Assembly: GCA_964371655.1 (NCBI GenBank)
Contig: CAYJOD010000011.1
Span: 62,001-126,000 of the forward strand
Origin: CAZGSN01 sp964371655
Lineage (GTDB): Bacteria > Desulfobacterota > Binatia > HRBIN30
Length of the DNA: 64,000 nt
Direction: 5' to 3'
Part shown: piece by piece, positions 9,439 through 16,591 of the stretch
Layout of the letters: each line of letters starts with the position of its first letter
How positions within the stretch are numbered: the stretch's first letter is position 1
The notes under the pieces: generated by a model
Databases searched by the model: none
What the model was told of the DNA's origin: nothing
The model's input: only the letters and a program-made list of their open reading frames with translations
Position numbers and translations under genes: made by a program

Positions 9439-9584
9439 TGTCGGTTGCCAGGATACTCCATATGATCTCAGCCACTCTGCACGTTCCGCCGGCGATGACG
9501 CTGGGTACCACCAAGGCCCCTTCGAATTGGACTGAGGCGTAGCGACCTCCCGATCTAACGCAATGGACGACTGCGATCACTAAA

Positions 9585-9599
9585 CTAGATCATGTCTAG
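9585..9599. promoter_or_regulatory. Small palindrome upstream of lanM
   Basis: CTAGA-TCATG-TCTAG, a perfect 5-bp-arm inverted repeat, lies between the precursor gene and lanM. It could be an operator or part of a weak hairpin. Nothing else in the 250-bp gap looks like a terminator. Confidence 0.2.
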
Positions 9600-9687
9600 C
9601 TGAGAGAATCTCTACGTGTCAGGAGCCCTTCAAAGAGTACTCCTACCAGGGCAATCTCGCAAATCGCTAGAGTAAGAAACAGGCCTC

Positions 9688-9987
9688 TCACTCAGGCAGC
9701 ACCCGAATCGTTGGATTAAATACAACACGGCACGAGTGTGCGGTGCACTGCGTACCACCCGACGTATCATTTGCGACGATCAAAATCGTGGGCAAGAGCA
9801 ATAGCCCTGTCCTGCGCATTACGTCGATTTGATTACGATTCAAATTGGCGCCACGTAACAGATCGGTCACGTTCATCGTGCCCGCTGGATTTGGAGGAAC
9901 TTGTGCGCGCTGTTCAGCAGACAAGCTCTCGCGATACTCGCTATCCTTCCAAGCACGGGCCACGTCGACCTTCGGTCTCTTCGGCAT
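9688..9987 (-). CDS. lanA: Lanthipeptide precursor peptide, mersacidin/lichenicidin type
   Basis: A 99-residue peptide. Its first 36 residues match the leader of mersacidin/lichenicidin-type precursors: V-D-V-A-R-A-W-K-D-S-E-Y-R, then S-L-S-A-E-Q-R-A and P-x-N-P-A-G. After an unusual 40-residue middle part with a hydrophobic stretch (L62-V71), the C-terminus holds a double glycine (Gly77-Gly78) followed by T-Q-C-T-A-H-S-C and an 11-13-residue tail. Cys81 and Cys86, with Thr75, Ser76, Thr79, Thr82 and Ser85 nearby, are the only plausible ring-forming residues. The start has AAGGGGAT upstream. It lies 250 bp before lanM and 130 bp after the protease gene, all on one strand. The family assignment is strong; the exact core boundary is inference. 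Confidence 0.82.
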   Translation of the reverse strand: MPKRPKVDVARAWKDSEYRESLSAEQRAQVPPNPAGTMNVTDLLRGANLNRNQIDVMRRTGLLLLPTILIVANDTSGGTQCTAHSCRVVFNPTIRVLPE

Positions 9988-10116
9988 ATCTGATCCCCTT
10001 TCGAATCGAGCTGCTTCTACTTATCCCGCATTTCACGGGGTGTTTCAAACGACATGCATACACGCGCAAACCACGAGAAGGGAAGAACCACCTCGGCCTT
10101 CATGAAAGGAAGATAA

Positions 10117-12870
10117 TCAACGCGTGACATAGACCACGTTCGATTCGGTGTCCGCTAGCGTGTCGGCATTGAGGATGAACGCTTGTATCTGATAGGTGCC
10201 GCTTACGACCATCCGCGTGTCGTCGAGCAGACTGACGCGCGCTTCGAATGTGCCGTTCGTCTTTGTGTTCACCGCCTCCGTCCGATGCGTCCTTCCGTCT
10301 GGAAAGGTGAGTTCAACGAGGATGCGCTGCTCGAAGAAGGCCGGACTCGTGTTGCCATAAACGACGACCGTGTTCTTCCCGTTAGCGTTGGCCTCGATAC
10401 GAATAGTTCCCTTCTTCCGCGCGCTGACGCGATAGTACGTTCCTCCGATCGGATAGAAACGCGAGCCTGGATTGTGCCCCTTCGCGTCCGGCGCCACGTT
10501 GTAGACGCGTCCGACATGCCCGGCCACGCGTATTGGTGCGGTTCCCGGTAGGCGGCCCTCTTTATTCTTGCCGAACTTGTAAGCGTTGACATCGAAGAGC
10601 GGGATGACCGCGACGTCGATCTCCTTTTCGGCTTTGCCGTCAAGCCACACCCACGCGTGCGGAATATGTGCTGCCCAGCCGCTGGGCACTCCCGCGAGCG
10701 TGAGCGATACAGGGCTCCGCTCGTCGAGCGGGTTACGCACTGCGGTGCGGATGAAGAGCGGGGCGGCCGGACTCGAACCGGCGGCCTGGAAGTCGAAGAT
10801 ATTCTCCTGTGCGCCGTTATTGCCACCGGATATTTCGCCGAGTTGCTGAGACGCATGCACCCTGAGGCAGGTGTGTTTGCCGACAACCGGAACCCAATTG
10901 CAGAACGTATCGATGAAGCTGTCCTGCGCGATGCTCGCCACCGTGTTGACGGCTATCGGCGCCCAGTTGCCGTTGTCTCCAACCCCGGGCGGGCTCACCG
11001 CGTAAAAAGTTACTTTGACGTCCGAGGCGCCCATGGCCCCACTAACGTGTACACGCGCCGTGAATTGGTTGACGTGGTTGACCCATGGCTTGTCACCTGG
11101 CCCCGTCGGTCGTCCTTGTGCGTCCTTCGCGTTGTCGAATGTTCCGATCGGATCCCGATCAACCCAAATATCCGGCGTCTGGTAGTTGGAATCCCACGGC
11201 TCGACCTTGAGGTCGAATGCTCCATTTGGATCGTCAGCGATCGTCTGCGCCCACTCGATCCGCACTTTACATACGAGTGGTCGCGTCTGCACCGCGTCGT
11301 TGACCACGGTGATCTTCAGCGCGCGTAGCGGATCCTCAATCGTGTCGCCTGTCAGTTGCACCTGTTCATCGTGCATCAACGTGATGAACCGTGTCTGCTG
11401 ATTGTTGTGCATCTCATCCGCGATCACGCGGGTAACGATCACCCCGCCTTGGTTGGGGGCCGCACCGATCGGGATTTGTCCGTCGAAGATTTGAGTCGTG
11501 GTTCCGGGTCGTTGCCGCACCTCGATGTAGTAAGACAACGCCTCGGACACCTTGATCTTCACGATGTGAAACCGCTTATCGACGGTGTCCTCGGCCAACG
11601 CGTGGGCAGCAATAACGAATTCCTCGCTGAACGGGTTGCGGTTCCAGGAGAGCACTTTGATATTCTCAGCCTTGTAATACCCGAGTTTTTCCAAGTGATA
11701 CCCAGTGAAACTTGGGTGCGTGTCGTGTGCGCCCATCAGCTCGAAGAACTGCGCTGTTGCCGCGCCTCCGTCGACCAGATCGGAATCGTAGACATCCTCA
11801 GCCAGGGTCGCCGTCCCATCGCCGCTCGTAGTGGGTGCAGAGACAATGTTGTGGCCGAACTCGTGCGCGAAACGACCCCAATCGGAGTCCTCGTTGATCC
11901 ACAACATGTTGATGGAGTGGCTGGCGGTGAGACTGATCGAGACGCGGTCGGGATCTCCAACCGGCTTCCCGTTATCGTAGGTGAATGTTGCCAGATCTCG
12001 GTTGCCCCAGGCGCGTACGAAGCCGCCTTTTGTGTATACAACGCAGCACAGCATCTGGTAGTCGTTTAGCTTAAGGCCCTGATCGACCGCGTGCTGGGCA
12101 CAAATCGCTGCGATCCGGTCTTGCTCTGATCCGATGATGTTCTCCACGGGCTCATTGAGGTCAACGAAATCAGTGAAGTTGCCGTCGAGCTTCGCGATGC
12201 CGCCGGCGATGTCATACTGGACATCCGTCTGGCTGTAACTCACCTGATCGTAGTAGGTCTGTACGTTGCTCCAACGATTGTCGACTGTGGTACGAACCGC
12301 GCTGGGGTTGGAGGGAACAAGGTCTTTTGTCTGAGCGATAACGATGCAGACGCGGACTGTGCCTATTGCATTGACGTCACCTGGTTCGCCCGAGCCCTCA
12401 CCCATCGCGAAAACTGGTGGTCCGTCTTCGCCGACGCCGGCCGAAAAGCTCTTCACGATGAAGTCGTAAGGCCCGTTTGCAGAGCGCGCGCCTATCTTCA
12501 CCTTCACGGGGCCGGAATCAGTATCGCGCCCCACCAGCACTTTGAGTTCCGTTGAGCTTGCGGCAAGCACCAAAGTCGGCGTAGCGGCGATCGTTACCTC
12601 GTTGTCGGTTAGCTTCGCCGCGAAATTGGTCCCACGGATTGTCACAATTGAATCTCGCTGGCCGGTTCGGGGCTCAAAGGACGTTATCCGTGGCCCGATC
12701 AGCCAAGGGATATTGTGATCCAGCCAATCCCTGAGTTTTAGCGGTGACTTGGCGATGTTCCCGAGCGCTGCGATATTGAACTTGTCTGTCTTTTGGGCGC
12801 GGCTGGCATTCCCGCCTCCCGCAGAAGATCGCTTTGAAGCTGGCTGCTTGGTGGTTCCACTCTTAGACAT
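10117..12870 (-). CDS. Large IPT/TIG-domain metalloprotease, M6-like
   Basis: A 917-residue protein. It has a low-complexity basic N-terminus (residues 1-30) and no clear signal peptide. An IPT/TIG immunoglobulin-like domain (about 60-140) begins G-P-R-I-T-S-F-E-P. A peptidase region follows with the zinc motif H336-E-F-G-H340 and a downstream E-D-V-Y-D and F-F-E-L-M-G-A-H-D, the arrangement seen in M6 (immune inhibitor A) peptidases. The C-terminal ~450 residues look like beta-sandwich domains. It is the first of three genes on the minus strand leading to the lanthipeptide precursor and lanM. It could process the peptide, act as a co-secreted effector, or be an unrelated neighbour. Function beyond metalloprotease is inference. 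Confidence 0.75.
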   Translation of the reverse strand: MSKSGTTKQPASKRSSAGGGNASRAQKTDKFNIAALGNIAKSPLKLRDWLDHNIPWLIGPRITSFEPRTGQRDSIVTIRGTNFAAKLTDNEVTIAATPTLVLAASSTELKVLVGRDTDSGPVKVKIGARSANGPYDFIVKSFSAGVGEDGPPVFAMGEGSGEPGDVNAIGTVRVCIVIAQTKDLVPSNPSAVRTTVDNRWSNVQTYYDQVSYSQTDVQYDIAGGIAKLDGNFTDFVDLNEPVENIIGSEQDRIAAICAQHAVDQGLKLNDYQMLCCVVYTKGGFVRAWGNRDLATFTYDNGKPVGDPDRVSISLTASHSINMLWINEDSDWGRFAHEFGHNIVSAPTTSGDGTATLAEDVYDSDLVDGGAATAQFFELMGAHDTHPSFTGYHLEKLGYYKAENIKVLSWNRNPFSEEFVIAAHALAEDTVDKRFHIVKIKVSEALSYYIEVRQRPGTTTQIFDGQIPIGAAPNQGGVIVTRVIADEMHNNQQTRFITLMHDEQVQLTGDTIEDPLRALKITVVNDAVQTRPLVCKVRIEWAQTIADDPNGAFDLKVEPWDSNYQTPDIWVDRDPIGTFDNAKDAQGRPTGPGDKPWVNHVNQFTARVHVSGAMGASDVKVTFYAVSPPGVGDNGNWAPIAVNTVASIAQDSFIDTFCNWVPVVGKHTCLRVHASQQLGEISGGNNGAQENIFDFQAAGSSPAAPLFIRTAVRNPLDERSPVSLTLAGVPSGWAAHIPHAWVWLDGKAEKEIDVAVIPLFDVNAYKFGKNKEGRLPGTAPIRVAGHVGRVYNVAPDAKGHNPGSRFYPIGGTYYRVSARKKGTIRIEANANGKNTVVVYGNTSPAFFEQRILVELTFPDGRTHRTEAVNTKTNGTFEARVSLLDDTRMVVSGTYQIQAFILNADTLADTESNVVYVTR

Positions 12871-13314
12871 GACTGCCCCCCTTGATTGAAAAACATCGGT
12901 GCTGCTTGCGTGAGGTAGCTAACACGCCTCGCGTTCATGCGTTCTCATACAACGAAAATGGTGTCCGTTCCAAGGCTTCCGCCGGGGCGTCTCATCCATG
13001 CTCTCAGGTGCGTCATGCCTCAGATTCCGGCAGCCTAATACGCTGGCCGGCGCCGATTGCCGCGCTCGTGTCGCGGGGAACCGTCCCCATCACGTGCGCC
13101 TTGACTACGTATAATACGTCCTGTGCCCCGCATGGTCAGCGGCTGTGCTAGTCGCCGTGCACCAACTTTGCCCAGCGTAAAGAGCGACAATCCAGCCTGA
13201 TGCTGTCGCCCTTCGTGTCACGATGCCCGCGACCAGCTCACGTATCGCTAAGCGATATAGTCGTGGTCGCTTGAGGCCTTGGTATACGTGCATCTCTCGT
13301 GATACGATAGATGT
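12871..13314. other. Intergenic region with a regulatory palindrome
   Basis: This is the divergent spacer between the minus-strand protease and the plus-strand element genes. It contains the palindrome TATCGC-TAA-GCGATA at 13243-13257. On the minus strand at about 13013-13130 a short open frame of ~40 codons ends with a plausible protein-like tail (G-A-G-Q-R-I-R-L-P-E-S-E-A). It has no good start and may be a gene remnant. No RNA gene was seen. Confidence 0.4.
13243..13257. promoter_or_regulatory. Palindrome TATCGC-TAA-GCGATA, candidate operator
   Basis: A perfect 6-bp-arm inverted repeat 58 bp before the first gene of the element. Related TATCG half-sites occur before the integrase (30298-30317) and in the gap after hsdM (ATCGT-TAT-ACGAT, 25323-25335). 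A shared element-encoded repressor or recombinase could recognise them. This rests on pattern similarity only. Confidence 0.35.
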
Positions 13315-14016
13315 ATGTCGACCAGCGATACGGCCCCAGCCTTGGTCGGTTGCCTCGCCACCAAGCGCCGAGGCGGCATCTGCACCCGCCCCGCCGGCTG
13401 GGGCACCAACCACGTTGGCCAAGGCCGCTGCAAGCTTCACGGCGGCAATAACGTCATCAAGCACGGCCGATACTCCATTATCCGGCGTGAATCCCTTCGC
13501 GACCTTGCCGGGCACTTCGAGGCTGACCCCGACCCGCTGAACCTGCTCCCCGACCTGGCACAGTGCCGCGCGCTCTATACCGACTTCGTCAACCGTTACG
13601 ACGCTTGGTCTGAGGCGCTGCTTTCGTGGCACGACAGCTACAAGGCGCGCGACCTTCCGAAGCGATTCGCTGCCTTCCGTGAGGCGCTGGCGTCGAAGGA
13701 GGTGCCGCGGGTGCTCTCCGGTATCCAAGACCTCGAACGCTGTCTCGATAGCCCGAACGAGACGCGCCCTACTCAGGTCCTCGACGTTGCCGACGCCTAC
13801 CGAATCCTGTCCGAGGTGACAAAGATCGCCACCCGCATTGAGCAGAACCGAGCCTCCAATGCGATTGCCCGCAAGGACTTCTTCCGCATCCTCACCGAAA
13901 TGGGGCGCAGCGTTGAGAGCGTGTTGCGTGGGCTGGAGAAGGCCGTTGGGGATGAGAAGGTCGACGAGACGCTGCAGAAGATTCGCGATCAGTGGGCCTC
14001 AATCAAACTCGCGTGA
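13315..14016 (+). CDS. Phage small-terminase-like protein with HGG zinc motif
   Basis: A 233-residue protein. Its N-terminus has the motif C-T-R-P-A-G-W-G-T-x9-C-K-L-H-G-G (residues ~22-44), common in phage and genomic-island proteins annotated as terminase small subunit or phage zinc-binding protein. The rest is helical and charged, with a possible coiled coil from residue ~150. It is the first gene of a tightly packed plus-strand series that includes a ParB-like protein, a methyltransferase and a large terminase, which supports a packaging-related role. The small-terminase call is by context and motif, not by structure. Confidence 0.65.
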   Translation: MSTSDTAPALVGCLATKRRGGICTRPAGWGTNHVGQGRCKLHGGNNVIKHGRYSIIRRESLRDLAGHFEADPDPLNLLPDLAQCRALYTDFVNRYDAWSEALLSWHDSYKARDLPKRFAAFREALASKEVPRVLSGIQDLERCLDSPNETRPTQVLDVADAYRILSEVTKIATRIEQNRASNAIARKDFFRILTEMGRSVESVLRGLEKAVGDEKVDETLQKIRDQWASIKLA

Positions 14017-14021
14017 CCCCT

Positions 14022-14759
14022 ATGGACGAAACGACACTAGCTTCACTGACACCGGATCCAAAGAATGCGCGTCGTCACACGCCGCGGAACGTCGGCATGA
14101 TCGAGACTGCCATGCGCGAAGTCGGTGCCGCTCGCAGTATCGTGATCGACGAAGACGGCGTCGTACTCGCCGGCAACGCGACGATCGAGGCCGCGGCGGC
14201 GGCCGGCATCGAGAAGGTTCAGGTAATCGACACCGACGGCGAGACGATCATTGCCGTGCGCCGTTCTGGACTCACACCCGAGCAGAAGACCCGCCTGGCC
14301 CTCTACGACAACCGGGCCGCCGAGCTAGCCGAATGGGACGAGAAGGTCGTCGCCGAGATTCTGGCGCAGATGCCCGAGGTGGCACAGGACATGTGGAGTG
14401 CCGACGAGCTGCAGGCGCTGCTCGATGCGACAAGCCAAGGCGAGGGCATTTCCGAGGACGCAGCGCGGCAGACGCTTGCCGAGCGCTTCATCGTGCCGCC
14501 GTTCAGCGTACTGGATGCTCGGCAAGGGTACTGGCAGGACCGCAAGCGGGCGTGGCTGGCGTTGGGAATACAGAGCGAGCTTGGGCGCGGTGATACGACG
14601 CTCAGCAAGGGCCGGAACCTATACAGCGGCAACACTGCCTGGGCAGGCAACCGTGGGCCGAAGCTCGCAAGCCCCGGCGGTAGCCCGCGACCAGCAACAA
14701 GACGCGGCAAGGATGGGAAGACGAAGCGCGGGGACGGCCGTGGGCGCGCCATCACTTGA
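14022..14759 (+). CDS. ParB-like nuclease-domain protein of phage type
   Basis: A 245-residue protein beginning with a ParB/sulfiredoxin-type domain (residues ~5-100: L-T-P-D-P-K-N-A-R-R-H-T, then V-L-A-G-N-A-T and L-Y-D-N-R-A-A-E-L-A-E-W-D). Residues ~155-195 carry E-R-F-I-V-P-P-F-S-V-L-D followed by G-Y-W-Q-D-R-K-R-A-W-L, a segment I know from phage proteins that fuse ParB to DNA methylase domains. Here the methylase is a separate gene downstream. The start at 14022 is 5 nt after the previous stop. The C-terminus is basic and low-complexity (about residues 215-245) and overlaps the next gene. Likely role: DNA binding or nuclease partner of the modification module. Confidence 0.75.
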   Translation: MDETTLASLTPDPKNARRHTPRNVGMIETAMREVGAARSIVIDEDGVVLAGNATIEAAAAAGIEKVQVIDTDGETIIAVRRSGLTPEQKTRLALYDNRAAELAEWDEKVVAEILAQMPEVAQDMWSADELQALLDATSQGEGISEDAARQTLAERFIVPPFSVLDARQGYWQDRKRAWLALGIQSELGRGDTTLSKGRNLYSGNTAWAGNRGPKLASPGGSPRPATRRGKDGKTKRGDGRGRAIT

Positions 14760-15426
14760 GATCGTAGAGCACGACGGCATCCTCGTTGTCCGCGACGACA
14801 AGATGCCCGGCGGCACCAAGGCGCGCGTCCTGTCGGTTCTATTCAACCACCACCAAGAGTACGTCTACGCCTCCCCTGTCTTCGGTTACGCCCAAGTGGC
14901 CCTCGCGCACACGGCCGCGGCGCACGGCAAGCGTGCGACGATCTTCTGCGCCGCCCGCAAGCACAAGCATCCGCGAACGGTCGAGGCGCAAGCGGCTGGA
15001 GCAAGGATAGTTGAGGTGCCGGCGGGGTACATGAGCGTCGTACGCGCGCGTGCACGTGTGTACGCGCAGGCTGCGGGTGCATGCCTGCTACCGTTCGGAC
15101 TGGATGACCCCGCATTCATCGAAGCCCTCGCATCGTTGGCGCGGTCCCTGCCGCTAACGCCGCCGGAGGTGTGGACGGTCGCCGGGAGCGGCGTGTTGTC
15201 CCGTGCGCTGCAAATTGCGTGGCCCGAAGCGCGATTCTTTGCAGTGCAGGTTGGTGCGGTTCCCAACGCCGGCAAGGCAGAGCTGTTTGTCGCGCCCGAG
15301 AGGTTCGAACAGGACGCGCGGCAGCCTCCGCCGTTTCCGTCGTGCAGCAATTACGACGCGAAGGCCTGGCGCTTTGTGAAGCAGCACGCGACGCAGGGGG
15401 CGCTTTTCTGGAACGTAGCCGCATGA
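14713..15426 (+). CDS. PLP-fold protein of the phage ParB/methylase cassette
   Basis: A 237-residue protein overlapping the end of the ParB gene (a GTG at 14740 is an alternative start). The segment V-R-D-D-K-M-P-G-G-T-K-A-R-V-L resembles the K-R-D-D-L...G-G-N-K-x-R-K-L segment of ACC-deaminase/D-cysteine-desulfhydrase-like PLP enzymes, whose lysine carries the cofactor. Y-A-S-P-V-F-G-Y-A-Q-V-A-L-A-H and V-A-G-S-G-V-L also fit a fold-type II enzyme. The C-terminus S-N-Y-D-A-K-A-W-x-F...G-A-L-F-W-N-V-A recurs, as I recall, in phage methylase fusions. The reaction is unknown. Its fixed place between ParB and a methyltransferase suggests nucleotide or DNA modification, or a non-catalytic adaptor. 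Confidence 0.6.
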   Translation: MGRRSAGTAVGAPSLEIVEHDGILVVRDDKMPGGTKARVLSVLFNHHQEYVYASPVFGYAQVALAHTAAAHGKRATIFCAARKHKHPRTVEAQAAGARIVEVPAGYMSVVRARARVYAQAAGACLLPFGLDDPAFIEALASLARSLPLTPPEVWTVAGSGVLSRALQIAWPEARFFAVQVGAVPNAGKAELFVAPERFEQDARQPPPFPSCSNYDAKAWRFVKQHATQGALFWNVAA

Positions 15427-15433
15427 GGAGGGG

Positions 15434-16318
15434 ATGGGGATGGAAGCGAACACCGAGAGGGTTGGAAGACGACGCTACGCGCGGACCTTCGGCCAGGACC
15501 TGATGCGCGGCGAGCACACCGTGGGGCAGTCCGCGTCACCCTATGGTGCCTACGGCAAGGACGACGACACCAGCCAACGCATTGCGGCGGCGCAGCCCCA
15601 ATCGGGCACCAGCATCTTCGACCCGGTACTCTGTGAGCTTGCTTACCGGTGGTTCTGCCCACCCGGTGGTGTCGTGATTGATCCGTTTGCCGGCGGCAGC
15701 GTGCGCGGCGTTGTCGCAGCCACGCTGGGGCGCCAGTACATCGGCATCGAGCTTCGCCCCGAGCAGGTCGCGGCGAACCAGGAGCAGGCAAGGCGCATCT
15801 GTCCCAACGATCCGCAACCCACGTGGATTGTTGGCGATAGCCGCGAGCTGCAAACGCTGTGCGCCGACGTCGAGGCGGACCTGGTGTTCAGCTGCCCGCC
15901 CTACGCCGACCTCGAAGTGTACAGCGACAATCCCGTTGACCTGTCGACGCTCGACTACCCCGAGTTTCTCGCGGCGTATCGGAACATCATCGCTGCGGCG
16001 CTCGCCCGGCTGAAGCCGGACCGCTTCGCCTGCTTCGTCGTCGGTGACATCCGCGACCGCAGGGGAATCTACCGTGGCTTCGTAAGCGACACCCTGGCTG
16101 CGTTCCGTGACGCCGGTGCGGGGCTGTACAACGACGCAGTTCTCCTGACCGCGATCGGCAGCTTGCCGCTGCGCGTGGGCAAGCAGTTCTCGGCCGCGCG
16201 TAAGCTCGGCAAGACGCACCAGAATGTTCTTGTGTTCGTGAAGGGCGATCCCCGTGTTGCAACCGAGGCGTGCGGGCCGGTTGAGGTTGTACTCCCGGAG
16301 CCGATGCTCGATGCCTAG
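15434..16318 (+). CDS. DNA methyltransferase (N4/N6 amino type), phage-associated
   Basis: A 294-residue AdoMet-dependent DNA methylase. D-P-F-A-G-G-S-V-R-G (residues ~79-88) is the AdoMet-binding motif. S-C-P-P-Y (about 155) is the catalytic tetrapeptide variant of amino-methylases, in the order catalytic-after-cofactor. It starts 8 nt after the PLP-fold gene with GGAGGGG upstream. The C-terminal K-L-G-K-T-H-Q-N-V-L-V-F-V-K-G motif is typical for stand-alone phage methylases. It probably protects the element's DNA or modifies it for packaging; the target sequence is unknown. Confidence 0.88.
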   Translation: MGMEANTERVGRRRYARTFGQDLMRGEHTVGQSASPYGAYGKDDDTSQRIAAAQPQSGTSIFDPVLCELAYRWFCPPGGVVIDPFAGGSVRGVVAATLGRQYIGIELRPEQVAANQEQARRICPNDPQPTWIVGDSRELQTLCADVEADLVFSCPPYADLEVYSDNPVDLSTLDYPEFLAAYRNIIAAALARLKPDRFACFVVGDIRDRRGIYRGFVSDTLAAFRDAGAGLYNDAVLLTAIGSLPLRVGKQFSAARKLGKTHQNVLVFVKGDPRVATEACGPVEVVLPEPMLDA

Positions 16319-16542
16319 TCGAGGCGGTACTTGGTGCGCAGGGCGGCGATACCGGCGGCGACCAGCATCTCGGGGTCCTGTTTCAGCTGGCGGTAGAAGT
16401 CCGGCCGCAGCTGGGCGTTCCAGGCGCGCACAATCGCCGTCTTCTCCTCGCCAAGACGCGGGAACCGCACCGCAATGCGGAGCGCCTCGGTCCAATTGCC
16501 GGCCGCCGCGGCGGCACGGAGTAGCGAGATCTTGGTCGTCAT
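16315..16542 (-). CDS. Small helical phage-type protein
   Basis: A 75-residue protein on the opposite strand, convergent with the methyltransferase and overlapping it by 4 bp. The sequence (L-L-R-A-A-A-A-A-G-N-W, A-L-R-I-A-x-R-F-P-R-L-G-E-E-K, then a Q-L-K-Q-D-P-E segment) matches a small conserved protein I have seen in prophages and islands next to terminase genes. Its function is unknown. The start at 16542 was chosen as the methionine directly before the conserved block; upstream codons are read against the terminase gene. Confidence 0.6.
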   Translation of the reverse strand: MTTKISLLRAAAAAGNWTEALRIAVRFPRLGEEKTAIVRAWNAQLRPDFYRQLKQDPEMLVAAGIAALRTKYRLD

Positions 16543-16591
16543 GTGAGCGACCTGTACCGAGAACCACAAGCGGTCGCGAGTCAGGAAACGG

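Noticed and set aside
13099..13112. TTGACT followed by TATAAT
   Set aside because: The two boxes are only a few bases apart, so they cannot form a sigma70 promoter.
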